From an uncultured Campylobacter sp. (GTDB lineage Bacteria > Campylobacterota > Campylobacteria > Campylobacterales > Campylobacteraceae): a stretch of DNA of 6,639 nt. The notes below the pieces were generated by a model that ran no database searches, was not told where the DNA came from, and saw only the letters and a program-made list of their open reading frames with translations. Location of the stretch: contig NZ_CALEDC010000286.1 in assembly GCF_937949835.1 (NCBI RefSeq), positions 1 through 6,639 of the forward strand, read 5' to 3'. How positions within the stretch are numbered: the first letter of the stretch is position 1; every line of letters starts with the position of its first letter. This document shows, piece after piece, positions 1 through 5,483 of the stretch. The position numbers were made by a program, and so were the translations under genes.

Positions 1-41
1 AAGATAGAATTTAGAAAATTTAAATTTTAAAGGAGCATGTT

Positions 42-92
42 ATGGAGCAAATTGAGAAGGCAAGGAAAATTTTAGCCATTGCGGCTAGATAA
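42..92 (+). CDS. Possible 16-residue small ORF with a good ribosome binding site
   Basis: ATG at 42 is preceded by AAAGGAG (29-35), six bases away. It encodes a 16-residue, Lys/Arg- and Ala/Ile-containing peptide (MEQIEKARKILAIAAR) ending in TAA at 90-92. The last codons fall in a small stem (73-77 with 83-87). A second short ORF (102-164) follows in the same frame after the stop, so this may be the remnant of one interrupted small gene. I do not recognise the peptide and cannot assign a function. The ribosome binding site is the only positive evidence. Confidence 0.2.
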   Translation: MEQIEKARKILAIAAR

Positions 93-101
93 CAGAATTT
101 C

Positions 102-164
102 ATGCAACAAATTCCATCCCGCGATACGGCGGAATGGAATTTGAAAGCAGTTCGTAGCGAGTAA
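102..164 (+). CDS. Possible 20-residue ORF spanning the hairpin, probably not a gene
   Basis: ATG at 102 opens a 20-codon frame (MQQIPSRDTAEWNLKAVRSE) ending in TAA at 162-164. It is in phase with the small ORF at 42-92 and separated from it by that ORF's stop codon plus three codons (CAG AAT TTC). No ribosome binding site precedes it. The frame covers the whole hairpin at 108-143, so it may be a translation artefact of the repeat, or the back half of a 40-codon ORF broken by one TAA. No function is suggested. Confidence 0.12.
   Translation: MQQIPSRDTAEWNLKAVRSE
108..143. other. Strong hairpin downstream of the prfB block
   Basis: CAAATTCCAT (108-117) pairs perfectly with ATGGAATTTG (134-143). 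After one mismatch (C118/A133), CCGC (119-122) pairs with GCGG (129-132), leaving a 6-base loop. It lies 59 bases beyond the stop codon of the minus-strand lipoprotein gene, so it could end or stabilise that transcript. No proper U-run follows on either strand, so it is not a textbook intrinsic terminator. It may instead be the core of a dispersed repeat. Confidence 0.5.
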
Positions 165-201
165 ATCTAAAACAGAATTTTAAAATTTAAATCCCAAAGC
201 C

Positions 202-639
202 TTAGCCGTTGTATCCTAAGCGGCGCATATTTGCGCACGCGTCCTTGTAGCCGTAATAGCACGAGATGCGGTATAGATCAATGGCGTTGAATTTATTCTG
301 CTCCACGCCTTCACCTTTTTCAAACATAGCTGCGAGCTTCTGGCAAGCAGGGAAGTTTTGAGAGAGCGTGCATGCGGCGTTGTAGGCATTGGCGGCGGAA
401 GCATAGTCTCGCTTGGAATACATAGAATCGGCAAAATTTAAACACATCGCGCCATTGCCGTTTTTGCATGCATCGCTTTGCACGACGCCGCCTTGTAGGT
501 TCATCGCACGGATACCGTCTTGAACGTCGGCGAAGGAATATTTGCCGCTCTTTGGCGCATCGACTGCGCTTTTTGGTGCGTTGCTAACGCAGCCTGCCAA
601 AAATCCCCCGGCGGCGATTAAAGCTAGAATTTTTTTCAT
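202..639 (-). CDS. Sel1/Hcp-like lipoprotein with paired cysteines
   Basis: This is a predicted secreted lipoprotein of 145 residues. The N-terminus has Lys2-Lys3, a hydrophobic stretch and a lipobox LAGC with Cys17 as the predicted lipidation site. Residue 18 is Val rather than Asp, so an outer-membrane fate is plausible. A linker rich in Ala, Pro, Lys and Ser follows. Residues 56-142 then show helical-pair repeats with cysteines 58/66, 90/99 and 127/135, and a 'MFEKGEGVEQN' segment like the GxGV turn of Sel1 repeats. Paired cysteines 8-9 residues apart are typical of the Helicobacter cysteine-rich (Hcp) and Sel1-like family, where they form disulfides that brace each repeat. It is short for that family, with about two to three repeats. 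The start at 639 is set by AAGGAG (646-651), six bases upstream, which overlaps the stop codon of the preceding gene and implies coupled translation. The exact role is unknown; protein-protein binding in the envelope is an inference. Confidence 0.85.
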   Translation of the reverse strand: MKKILALIAAGGFLAGCVSNAPKSAVDAPKSGKYSFADVQDGIRAMNLQGGVVQSDACKNGNGAMCLNFADSMYSKRDYASAANAYNAACTLSQNFPACQKLAAMFEKGEGVEQNKFNAIDLYRISCYYGYKDACANMRRLGYNG

Positions 640-649
640 ATTTTGCTCC

Positions 650-985
650 TTAATTTTTTGAAATTTGGCGACCCAAAACATAATAGGTCTCTTTGCCCGC
701 GACCTTTTGTAGCTTGAGCTTAAATTTTTCCGACCAAGAGCGGATGATCTGCTCCGCAGCGGTCTTGCGCTCCTCATTCGTAGCGTCGTTTTTAATCTTA
801 AAATACGGATTTGAATTCGACATAGCCACGTGCGCACCGTAAATTTTAAGCTTATCGTTCAGCCCTACAATGCGATCAAGCTCGTTATCCTCAAAATCGC
901 ACTTCGATAAAATTCCTCGTAGCTGCGCGACCGTCGCGTCGTTTACGCTATATCCTAGCGCTAGCAAAATTCCATCTTCACTCAT
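650..985 (-). CDS. Conserved-looking hypothetical protein, 111 residues
   Basis: I do not recognise this family. The predicted product is a soluble 111-residue protein with no signal peptide or membrane segment and a single cysteine (about residue 29). It begins with a short hydrophobic helix (ILLALGY). The middle is acidic (CDFEDNELDRIVGLNDKL), and the C-terminal third is Lys-rich (KFKLKLQKVAGKE). There are two possible ATGs, at 991 and 985. I chose 985 because AAAGGA occupies 991-996, which gives five bases of spacing, whereas the ATG at 991 would abut that site. The gene lies 19 bases downstream of the prfB stop, and its own stop overlaps the ribosome binding site of the lipoprotein gene, so the three are probably one transcript. 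The tight packing supports a real gene; the function is open. Confidence 0.75.
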   Translation of the reverse strand: MSEDGILLALGYSVNDATVAQLRGILSKCDFEDNELDRIVGLNDKLKIYGAHVAMSNSNPYFKIKNDATNEERKTAAEQIIRSWSEKFKLKLQKVAGKETYYVLGRQISKN

Positions 986-990
986 TCTCA

Positions 991-996
991 TCCTTT
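991..996 (-). promoter_or_regulatory. Ribosome binding site deciding the start of the 111-residue gene
   Basis: On the minus strand AAAGGA runs directly into ATGAGAATG. The first ATG (991) overlaps the last base of the site and has no spacing. The second (985) has five bases of spacing and is the better start. Confidence 0.6.
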
Positions 997-1004
997 CAAA
1001 AAAT

Positions 1005-2102
1005 TTATTTGTTCGCTTGTGAAATCAAAACGCCTTCGATTATGCTTTTTATATCGCCGTCTAAAATCGCATCGGTTTGGCTATACGCCTCGCCGCTGCG
1101 GTTGTCCTTAACCTGCTGATACGGGAAAAGCACGTAGGAGCGGATCTGATGCCCCCAGCCGATCTCGCTCTTAGGCGCGTTCTCGTCCTTCTCGCGCTGT
1201 TTCATCAGCTCCAGCTCGTAAAGGCGGGATTTTAGCACCTTCATCGCCGTTTCTTTGTTTTTGTGCTGACTTCTATCGTTTTGGCAGTTTACTACGATGC
1301 CTGTTGGGATGTGCGTGATACGCACGGCGCTTTCGGTTTTATTGATATGTTGCCCGCCTGCGCCGCTTGCGCGAAACACATCGATGCGGATATCCTTCTC
1401 TTCGATATTTATCTCGATATCATCATTTAGCTCGGGGCTTACCATCACGCTCGAAAAGCTCGTATGTCTGCGCCCTGCACTATCAAACGGGCTTACGCGC
1501 ACCAGGCGATGGATACCGTTTTCGGCTTTCAGATATCCGTAGGCGTTCTCGCCGCGCACGATGAAGCTAACGTCTTTAAGGCCGGCTTCCTCGCCCTCTT
1601 GAAAGTCCAAAACCTCGATCTTAAAGCCCTCTCGCTCGCAAAAGCGCAGATACATGCGGTATAGCATACTCGCCCAGTCGTTGCTCTCCGTACCGCCCGC
1701 GCCCGGATGAATGCTGACGATAGCGTTTTTATCGTCGTTTTCGCCGCCTAGCATCATAGAAATTTCTAAATTTATGATCTTGCCCTCTAGCTCGTCCGCC
1801 TCGGCAAAAAGCGAGTTTATCGTCTCCTCGTCGTTTTCCGAGTTTGCCAGCTCATATAAGCCCTTCGCGTCATCTACGGCATTTTTAGCGTTTAGAAATT
1901 TATTTAAGATATTTGAAATTTTAGTTTTTTCCTTGCCGATGGCGCCTGCTTTTGCGACGTCCTGCCAGAGATTTTGATCGTTTTCAAGCTCCTCGATCTC
2001 TTTTAGGCGCGCTTTAATGTTCTCCGGTTTTACGACGCCTGCAATATTTTCGACTTTAGTATTTAGGGTTTTTAAAAGTTCCGTGTATTCGTAATTATCC
2101 AA
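1005..2102 (-). CDS. prfB: Peptide chain release factor 2 (RF2)
   Basis: RF2 recognises UAA and UGA stop codons in the ribosomal A site and triggers peptide release. The 365 residues match the family length. Visible motifs are the SPF codon-recognition tripeptide (204-206, in [15 protein letters not shown]) and the catalytic GGQ (249-251, in SGAGGQH), followed by the conserved NDRSQHKNK segment (275-283) and an RF2-type C-terminus ([11 protein letters not shown]). Residue 245, just before SGAGGQ, is Ala, the common state at the site where E. coli K-12 has its unusual Thr246. The start is TTG at 2102: an in-frame TAA lies two codons upstream (2106-2108), no ATG is available, and AAGG at 2112-2115 gives nine bases of spacing. 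The frame is open through the region where many bacteria carry the autoregulatory UGA and +1 frameshift, so that control is absent here. It heads a block with the 111-residue gene and the lipoprotein gene. Confidence 0.97.
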   Translation of the reverse strand: MDNYEYTELLKTLNTKVENIAGVVKPENIKARLKEIEELENDQNLWQDVAKAGAIGKEKTKISNILNKFLNAKNAVDDAKGLYELANSENDEETINSLFAEADELEGKIINLEISMMLGGENDDKNAIVSIHPGAGGTESNDWASMLYRMYLRFCEREGFKIEVLDFQEGEEAGLKDVSFIVRGENAYGYLKAENGIHRLVRVSPFDSAGRRHTSFSSVMVSPELNDDIEINIEEKDIRIDVFRASGAGGQHINKTESAVRITHIPTGIVVNCQNDRSQHKNKETAMKVLKSRLYELELMKQREKDENAPKSEIGWGHQIRSYVLFPYQQVKDNRSGEAYSQTDAILDGDIKSIIEGVLISQANK

Positions 2103-2133
2103 AATTTAAGACCTTTTTTATGCTTTTGGCGTG

Positions 2134-2139
2134 ATTATA
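2134..2139 (-). promoter_or_regulatory. Promoter -10 box for the prfB block
   Basis: The minus strand reads TATAAT here, preceded by an A/T-rich tract (ATAAAATTTTATAAAC and on) with no recognisable -35 box, as is usual for the housekeeping sigma factor in Campylobacter. A transcript would begin near 2127, giving a leader of about 25 bases before the TTG start. It lies in the 59-base gap after the upstream cassette, so prfB can be transcribed independently of it. Confidence 0.6.
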
Positions 2140-2161
2140 ACATATTTTGGATTAAGGTTGT

Positions 2162-2386
2162 TTATAAAATTTTATTTAAGGCGGGTATTATGAAGCATTT
2201 ATCTATTAGGGATATCAAAACCTGCTTGATATTGCCATGATTAATCAGTTTAAGCTCCGTCGAGAGATCGGGCAAGGGGTCGTTTAGTAGCAGTTTTAGC
2301 TTTGCTTCTTCTAGCTTTAACTTTTTGCAATCGGCTTTTTTGTCTTCAAGCATAGACACCACTAGTCTTAGCTTTTCTTTTGTCAT
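2162..2386 (-). CDS. Small coiled-coil protein, third gene of the YqjD/YqjE-like cassette
   Basis: I do not recognise the family. The 74-residue product has a charged heptad-like N-terminal half (residues 3-35, rich in Lys, Leu and Glu, with Cys20), which looks like a coiled coil. An LNDPLPDLS turn follows, then a hydrophobic C-terminal helix (about 53-74) that could dock on a membrane. The start at 2386 gives an ATGA overlap with the stop of the preceding gene. An alternative GTG at 2398 has an AAGG seven bases upstream and would add four residues, so the start is not certain. In E. coli the yqjD-yqjE pair is followed by yqjK, another small charged protein; this gene sits in the same place, but I see no sequence similarity that would justify that name. 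It is probably co-translated with its two upstream neighbours. Confidence 0.65.
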   Translation of the reverse strand: MTKEKLRLVVSMLEDKKADCKKLKLEEAKLKLLLNDPLPDLSTELKLINHGNIKQVLISLIDKCFIIPALNKIL

Positions 2387-2658
2387 TTCGCTTTGCACGA
2401 AAGCACCTTATACACGATGATAGAGCATAAAAAAGCTGCAATAGAGCAAGCAAAATACGCCCAAATTTCTCCGATAGTTTTTTCAAGAAGCGCGTGCAGT
2501 CCTAGCAAAAAGAATACTAAACCTATAATGCAAATCACGCCCGTAATTATATTTAGTAAAACCGAATTGGCGCTCTTTAAAAAAGAGCGCCTGATATCGC
2601 TAGCTTGAGCGTCTACGAGCTCTACTACCGAAACTATAAATTCAGATATGCCGGCCAT
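2383..2658 (-). CDS. Two-TM membrane protein, YqjE/phage-holin-like superfamily
   Basis: The 91-residue product has an amphipathic N-terminal segment (4-31, ending in DIRRSFLKSA) and two transmembrane helices at about 34-56 (LNIITGVICIIGLVFFLLGL) and 65-86, joined by a short loop with a conserved-looking LLEKTIGE. The tail is short and basic. This architecture, directly downstream of a DUF883 gene, matches the YqjE/Phage_holin_3_6 group (inner-membrane proteins of unclear role, despite the holin name). The assignment rests on topology and context rather than a diagnostic motif. The ATG at 2658 overlaps the TAA of the preceding gene as TAATG, so translation is probably coupled; the local ribosome binding site is weak. 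An in-frame TTG at 2676 has no ribosome binding site and is disfavoured. Confidence 0.7.
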   Translation of the reverse strand: MAGISEFIVSVVELVDAQASDIRRSFLKSANSVLLNIITGVICIIGLVFFLLGLHALLEKTIGEIWAYFACSIAAFLCSIIVYKVLSCKAK

Positions 2659-2957
2659 TATTTTTTCAGCAACCAAGCGAACAAAAATCCGACGCCCGCA
2701 GCGATAGCGATGCTTTTTATCGGATCTTGTTTTATCGTGTCATTCACGCTTTCTATGCCGTCTTTGCCTTTGAGCCTTAGATCATCTATATATTTTTTGA
2801 TCTCATTGCTGTTTAGCTGATCTAGAATTTTATCTTTAGCAGACTCTGCACGCTCTGCGCCTATGTTTTTGATGGACTTCATAATCTCTTTAAAATCCGC
2901 TTTTAAAGAGTCGATATCCTTTTTCAAAGACTCTAAATTTGTCTCTTGAGTAGCCAT
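2658..2957 (-). CDS. DUF883/ElaB-YqjD-like membrane-anchored protein
   Basis: The 99-residue protein has a long charged helix (about 5-76) of coiled-coil character, then Pro79 and a single C-terminal transmembrane segment (about 82-97) with glycines 88 and 90 and the ending GFLFAWLLKK. This is the classic layout of the ElaB/YqjD/DUF883 family. E. coli YqjD, ElaB and YgaM are tail-anchored inner-membrane proteins reported to bind ribosomes in stationary phase. Ribosome tethering here is by family only. The start at 2957 has a strong AAGGAG (2963-2968) five bases away, and it is the first gene of a three-gene overlapping set. It is transcribed divergently from panC. Composition appears somewhat richer in A/T than the neighbouring prfB and rimO. 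Confidence 0.8.
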   Translation of the reverse strand: MATQETNLESLKKDIDSLKADFKEIMKSIKNIGAERAESAKDKILDQLNSNEIKKYIDDLRLKGKDGIESVNDTIKQDPIKSIAIAAGVGFLFAWLLKK

Positions 2958-3002
2958 TTTCGCTCCTTTTGAAGTTTATTTTAGAGCTAAAGCTCGTGGT
3001 AG

Positions 3003-3008
3003 ATTTTA
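3003..3008 (-). promoter_or_regulatory. Possible -10 box for the DUF883 cassette
   Basis: The minus strand reads TAAAAT within AGTACTAAAATCT. A transcript from here would start near 2996 and carry a leader of about 39 bases, including a GAGC/GCTC mini-stem (2984-2995) and the strong ribosome binding site. It is one mismatch from TATAAT, and no -35 box is evident, so this is a tentative call. Confidence 0.35.
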
Positions 3009-3019
3009 GTACTTATTGA

Positions 3020-3033
3020 TTAACGCTCGCTAA
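3020..3033. promoter_or_regulatory. Interrupted palindrome between divergent promoters, possible operator
   Basis: TTAACGCTCGCTAA has dyad symmetry of the form TTAnCGnnCGnTAA. It lies 12 bases upstream of the proposed minus-strand -10 box, about where a -35 element would be, and about 46 bases upstream of the panC -10 box. That is a suitable place for a regulator acting on both directions. No known binding consensus is recognised, and the half-sites are short, so chance cannot be excluded. Confidence 0.25.
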
Positions 3034-3079
3034 ATAGACCGCCCTTTCGCGCTTAATTTATACCTTTAATATTTTTTGA

Positions 3080-3085
3080 TATAAT
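3080..3085 (+). promoter_or_regulatory. Promoter -10 box for the panC-rimO-tilS operon
   Basis: A perfect TATAAT follows an ATTTTTTGA tract (3071-3079), the typical Campylobacter housekeeping promoter with a T-rich stretch in place of a -35 box. Transcription would begin near 3092, leaving a leader of about 30 bases before panC. A second, weaker TATATT lies at 3102-3107. Confidence 0.7.
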
Positions 3086-3121
3086 TGCCAGCCTAATATT
3101 TTATATTGAAAAGAGAGAACA

Positions 3122-3943
3122 ATGCAAATTATTAGAAGCGTAGAGGAGCTAAAAAGCTTCAGAGCATCAGCAAGCGGCAGCGTGGGCTTCGTGCCTACGA
3201 TGGGGGCTTTGCACGCGGGGCATGCGAGCCTCATAAAAAGAGCGCGAAACGAAAACGACATCGTAATCGTCTCCGCATTCCTCAATCCGGCGCAGTTTTT
3301 GCCCGGCGAGGATCTAAACAGCTACCCAAAAAACGAAGCGGGCGATATTAAAATTTGCGAAAGCCTCGATGTGAACGCGCTTTTTATCCCAAGCACGGAT
3401 GAAATTTACGGCACGGAGGAGCCAGCAATCATAGCACCTAAGCCAATAAGTGAAATTTTAGAAGGCAAAACGCGTCCCGGGCACTTCGACGGCGTACTTA
3501 AAGTGCTAAATAAGCTTTTTAATCTAACTCGTCCTAGTAACGTTTATATGGGCAAAAAGGACACCCAGCAGCTTTTCATCGTGCAGAAGATGGTAAAGAG
3601 CTTTTTTATGCCTATAAGTATCATCCCTTGTGAGATCGTGCGCGAAAGCGATGGGCTCGCGCTTAGCTCGCGCAACGCCTATTTGGATGAGGAGGGAAAG
3701 CTACTCGCGCTCAAACTCTCACGCTCCCTGCAAAACGCAAGCGCGCTCGTGAAAAAGGGTGAGATCAGCCTAAATATCATCCGCGAAAAGATGCTTAGCG
3801 TGCTTGAGCCACTGGCGGTCGATTATATAGCGTTCGTGGATTATAAATTTAATGAAATTTCGCAGATCAAGCAAGGCGATACGATAATCCTGCTTGCCGC
3901 AAAGGTTGGCACAACCCGCCTGATCGATAATATCTGGCTGTAA
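3122..3943 (+). CDS. panC: Pantothenate synthetase (pantoate-beta-alanine ligase)
   Basis: PanC condenses pantoate with beta-alanine at the expense of ATP (through pantoyl-adenylate) to make pantothenate, the precursor of coenzyme A, in the cytoplasm. The 273 residues are close to the usual 280. Motifs in order are [10 protein letters not shown] (25-34, the HIGH-like nucleotide site), FLNPAQF (53-59) with the following [18 protein letters not shown] (115-125), GKKDTQQ (144-150) and [14 protein letters not shown] (172-185). These are the expected ATP and pantoate contacts. The ATG at 3122 has only a purine-rich AGAGAGAA as ribosome binding site, but it is the natural N-terminus ([10 protein letters not shown]). 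No panB or panD is in the window. It heads the operon, with one base between its stop and rimO. Confidence 0.97.
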   Translation: MQIIRSVEELKSFRASASGSVGFVPTMGALHAGHASLIKRARNENDIVIVSAFLNPAQFLPGEDLNSYPKNEAGDIKICESLDVNALFIPSTDEIYGTEEPAIIAPKPISEILEGKTRPGHFDGVLKVLNKLFNLTRPSNVYMGKKDTQQLFIVQKMVKSFFMPISIIPCEIVRESDGLALSSRNAYLDEEGKLLALKLSRSLQNASALVKKGEISLNIIREKMLSVLEPLAVDYIAFVDYKFNEISQIKQGDTIILLAAKVGTTRLIDNIWL

Positions 3944-3944
3944 A

Positions 3945-5483
3945 ATGGCAAAACTCCATCTCGTCTCGCTGGGCTGTAATAAAAATTTAGTCGATAGCGA
4001 GATCATGCTTGGGCGCTTGCAAAACTACGAGCTCACGGATGAGCCTACAAGTGCGGACGTGATGATCGTAAATACCTGCGGCTTCATCGCAAGCGCCAAG
4101 CAGGAGAGTATCCGCACGATTTTGAAGCTTAGCGAGCAGAAAAAAAGCGGCGCGCTGCTGGTCGTCACGGGCTGTCTGATGCAGCGCTACAAAGACGAAC
4201 TCATGCGCGAGCTGCCTGAGGTTGATATTTTTAGCGGCGTCGGCGACTACGACAAGATCGACGAAATGATCCTAAAAAAGCAAAACCTATTCTCGCCGCA
4301 AACTTATCTACAAAGCCCGGCTCTTGTCTCTTCGCGCGTGATAACGGGCTCAAACTACCACGCTTACGTTAAAATTTCGGAGGGCTGTAATCAAAAATGC
4401 TCTTTCTGCGCCATTCCGAGCTTCAAAGGTCGCCTAAAAAGCCGCAGCATCGACGACATCGAAGTAGAGGTGCGTGACTTGGTAGCGCGCGGATTTTACG
4501 ATTTTAGCTTTATCGCGCAGGATTCCAGCAGCTACGGCCGCGATCTAAGGCGCGACAAAAACGGCGGATCAAATTTTAAAGGCTCCGAAGGCGAGTTAAA
4601 TTTTGCAAGCTTTCGCGACGGGCAGAATTCCGACGGCTCATGCGATGTACAAAATTCCGACGGCTCGTGCGGTAGCGCAGGAGATGAAATTTCTGCTTAC
4701 GACGAAACCGCTTGCGGTAAAAACGTCCGCAAAAAGAGCTTGGACGGCAAAAATAACGATGCTTTGGGCGCCGATTTAGTCGCGCTAATAAAACGCATCG
4801 AAAAAATAAAGGGCGTCAAGGTCGCGCGCGTGCTGTATCTCTACCCCACCAGCACCGACGAGCGACTCATCCGCGCGATCGTGGGCTCACCCGTTTTCGC
4901 AAACTACTTCGACATGCCGATCCAACACATAAACGACAAAATGCTAAGCCTGATGAAGCGCGGCGCGGGCGCGGCGCGGATTAAAGAGCTTTTAAGCTTA
5001 ATGCGTGCAGCGCCAAACTCGTTCCTCCGCACGGGCGTCATAGTGGGGCACCCGGGCGAAGGTGAAGCCGAATTTGACGAGCTTTGCGCATTTTTGCAGG
5101 AGTTTAAATTCGATAGAATTTCAGCTTTTGCTTACAGTAAGGAGGAGGATACGGCGAGCTTTGCGATGCCGCAGATCCCTGCGCGGACAATTAGCCGCCG
5201 CCTAAATAAAATCGAAAAAATCACGCGCGAGGCGATAGATAATAGCATGCGCGCGCTCGTAGGCAAAAAGATGCCCCTAATAATCGAAGGCGCCAGCAGC
5301 GAGGGCGAGTTTTTTTACGGCGCCAAGCCTCTTGCATGGGACAAGGACATCGACGGCGAAATTTTAATCAACGAAAGCTACGTGCAAAATCTAAAAGTAG
5401 GCGATCTATACGAGTGCGAAATCACGGAATTCGCGGGCGATAGACTGCTTGCGCGAGTGCTAAAAAGCTCGCAAGGACAATGA
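3945..5483 (+). CDS. rimO: Ribosomal protein S12 methylthiotransferase RimO, with a large insertion
   Basis: RimO is a radical-SAM enzyme that adds a methylthio group to the conserved aspartate of ribosomal protein S12. The N-terminal UPF0004 domain has its cluster cysteines C11 (SLGCNKN), C45 (NTCGF) and C77 (TGCLMQRY). The radical-SAM triad is C148/C152/C155 in [27 protein letters not shown] (192-201), RVLYLYP (295-301), MPIQH (324-328) and [11 protein letters not shown] (362-372) are present, and a TRAM-type domain fills about 440-507. The ending and the YSKEEDTAS motif favour RimO over MiaB. The protein has 512 residues, where about 440 is normal. The excess is a Gly/Ser/Asp/Asn-rich block at about residues 205-275, between GRDL and the next helix ([10 protein letters not shown]). 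No clear ribosome binding site precedes the ATG, one base after panC, so coupling to panC is likely. Confidence 0.96.
   Translation: MAKLHLVSLGCNKNLVDSEIMLGRLQNYELTDEPTSADVMIVNTCGFIASAKQESIRTILKLSEQKKSGALLVVTGCLMQRYKDELMRELPEVDIFSGVGDYDKIDEMILKKQNLFSPQTYLQSPALVSSRVITGSNYHAYVKISEGCNQKCSFCAIPSFKGRLKSRSIDDIEVEVRDLVARGFYDFSFIAQDSSSYGRDLRRDKNGGSNFKGSEGELNFASFRDGQNSDGSCDVQNSDGSCGSAGDEISAYDETACGKNVRKKSLDGKNNDALGADLVALIKRIEKIKGVKVARVLYLYPTSTDERLIRAIVGSPVFANYFDMPIQHINDKMLSLMKRGAGAARIKELLSLMRAAPNSFLRTGVIVGHPGEGEAEFDELCAFLQEFKFDRISAFAYSKEEDTASFAMPQIPARTISRRLNKIEKITREAIDNSMRALVGKKMPLIIEGASSEGEFFYGAKPLAWDKDIDGEILINESYVQNLKVGDLYECEITEFAGDRLLARVLKSSQGQ
4557..4769 (+). other. In-frame insertion inside rimO
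   Basis: This encodes about residues 205-275 of RimO. It keeps the reading frame and is rich in Gly, Ser, Asp, Asn and Lys, with cysteines 233, 242 and 257, so it probably forms a disordered surface loop. By comparison with remembered RimO sequences, GRDL is normally followed after only a few residues by the helix that here begins ADLVALI. The DNA carries AAATTTTAAAGG (4571-4582), also found at 22-33, and a tandem duplication. Confidence 0.75.
4623..4676 (+). repeat. Two imperfect 27-bp tandem copies in the rimO insertion
   Basis: Unit 1 is 4623-4649 and unit 2 is 4650-4676. They share the core AATTCCGACGGCTC and nearby TGCG, and translate to QNSDGSCDV and QNSDGSCGS. The 27-bp period is nine codons, so duplication keeps the frame. 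Divergence is confined to a few positions, which suggests a fairly recent duplication. Confidence 0.8.

Larger units (their letters stand above)
18..192. repeat. Possible MITE-like or repeat element with 14-bp inverted ends
   Basis: This is the only stretch of the window without a convincing gene. Positions 18-31 (ATTTAAATTTTAAA) and 179-192 (TTTAAAATTTAAAT) are perfect inverted copies. Between them lie a strong hairpin (108-143), a smaller stem at 73-87, and a 10-bp direct repeat AACAGAATTT at 91-100 and 171-180. Inverted ends around about 175 bp of non-coding DNA is the general plan of a miniature inverted-repeat element. However, both ends are pure A/T, and such words are common in this genome, so chance is a real alternative. 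No flanking target duplication is evident. Confidence 0.25.

Noticed and set aside
108..143. An intrinsic terminator for the prfB block
   Set aside because: The stem is strong, but neither strand has the expected run of T after it, so I list it only as a hairpin.
216..434. A 72-codon frame antisense to or out of frame with the lipoprotein gene
   Set aside because: It lies wholly inside the lipoprotein gene, has no domain and no ribosome binding site.
640..837. An N-terminal extension of the lipoprotein frame up to 837 (66 extra residues)
   Set aside because: It overlaps the 111-residue gene in another frame, is Arg/Ser-rich nonsense, and would bury the lipoprotein signal peptide. The ATG at 639 has a strong ribosome binding site.
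1297..1977. Four open frames on the plus strand opposite prfB
   Set aside because: They mirror the conserved RF2 coding sequence, have low-complexity Ser/Arg-rich products and no ribosome binding sites.
2393..2820. Two plus-strand frames opposite the membrane-protein cassette
   Set aside because: The minus-strand genes have proper overlaps, ribosome binding sites and family-like topology; the plus-strand frames do not.
3058..3285. A minus-strand frame over the panC promoter and start
   Set aside because: It covers a clear promoter and the conserved [10 protein letters not shown] coding region of panC.
3770..4006. A minus-strand frame across the panC-rimO junction
   Set aside because: It is antisense to two well-supported genes and has no ribosome binding site or motif.
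4557..4769. A mobile element or intein inside rimO
   Set aside because: The block is far too short for an intein, has no splicing or transposase motifs, and shows no clear target duplication.
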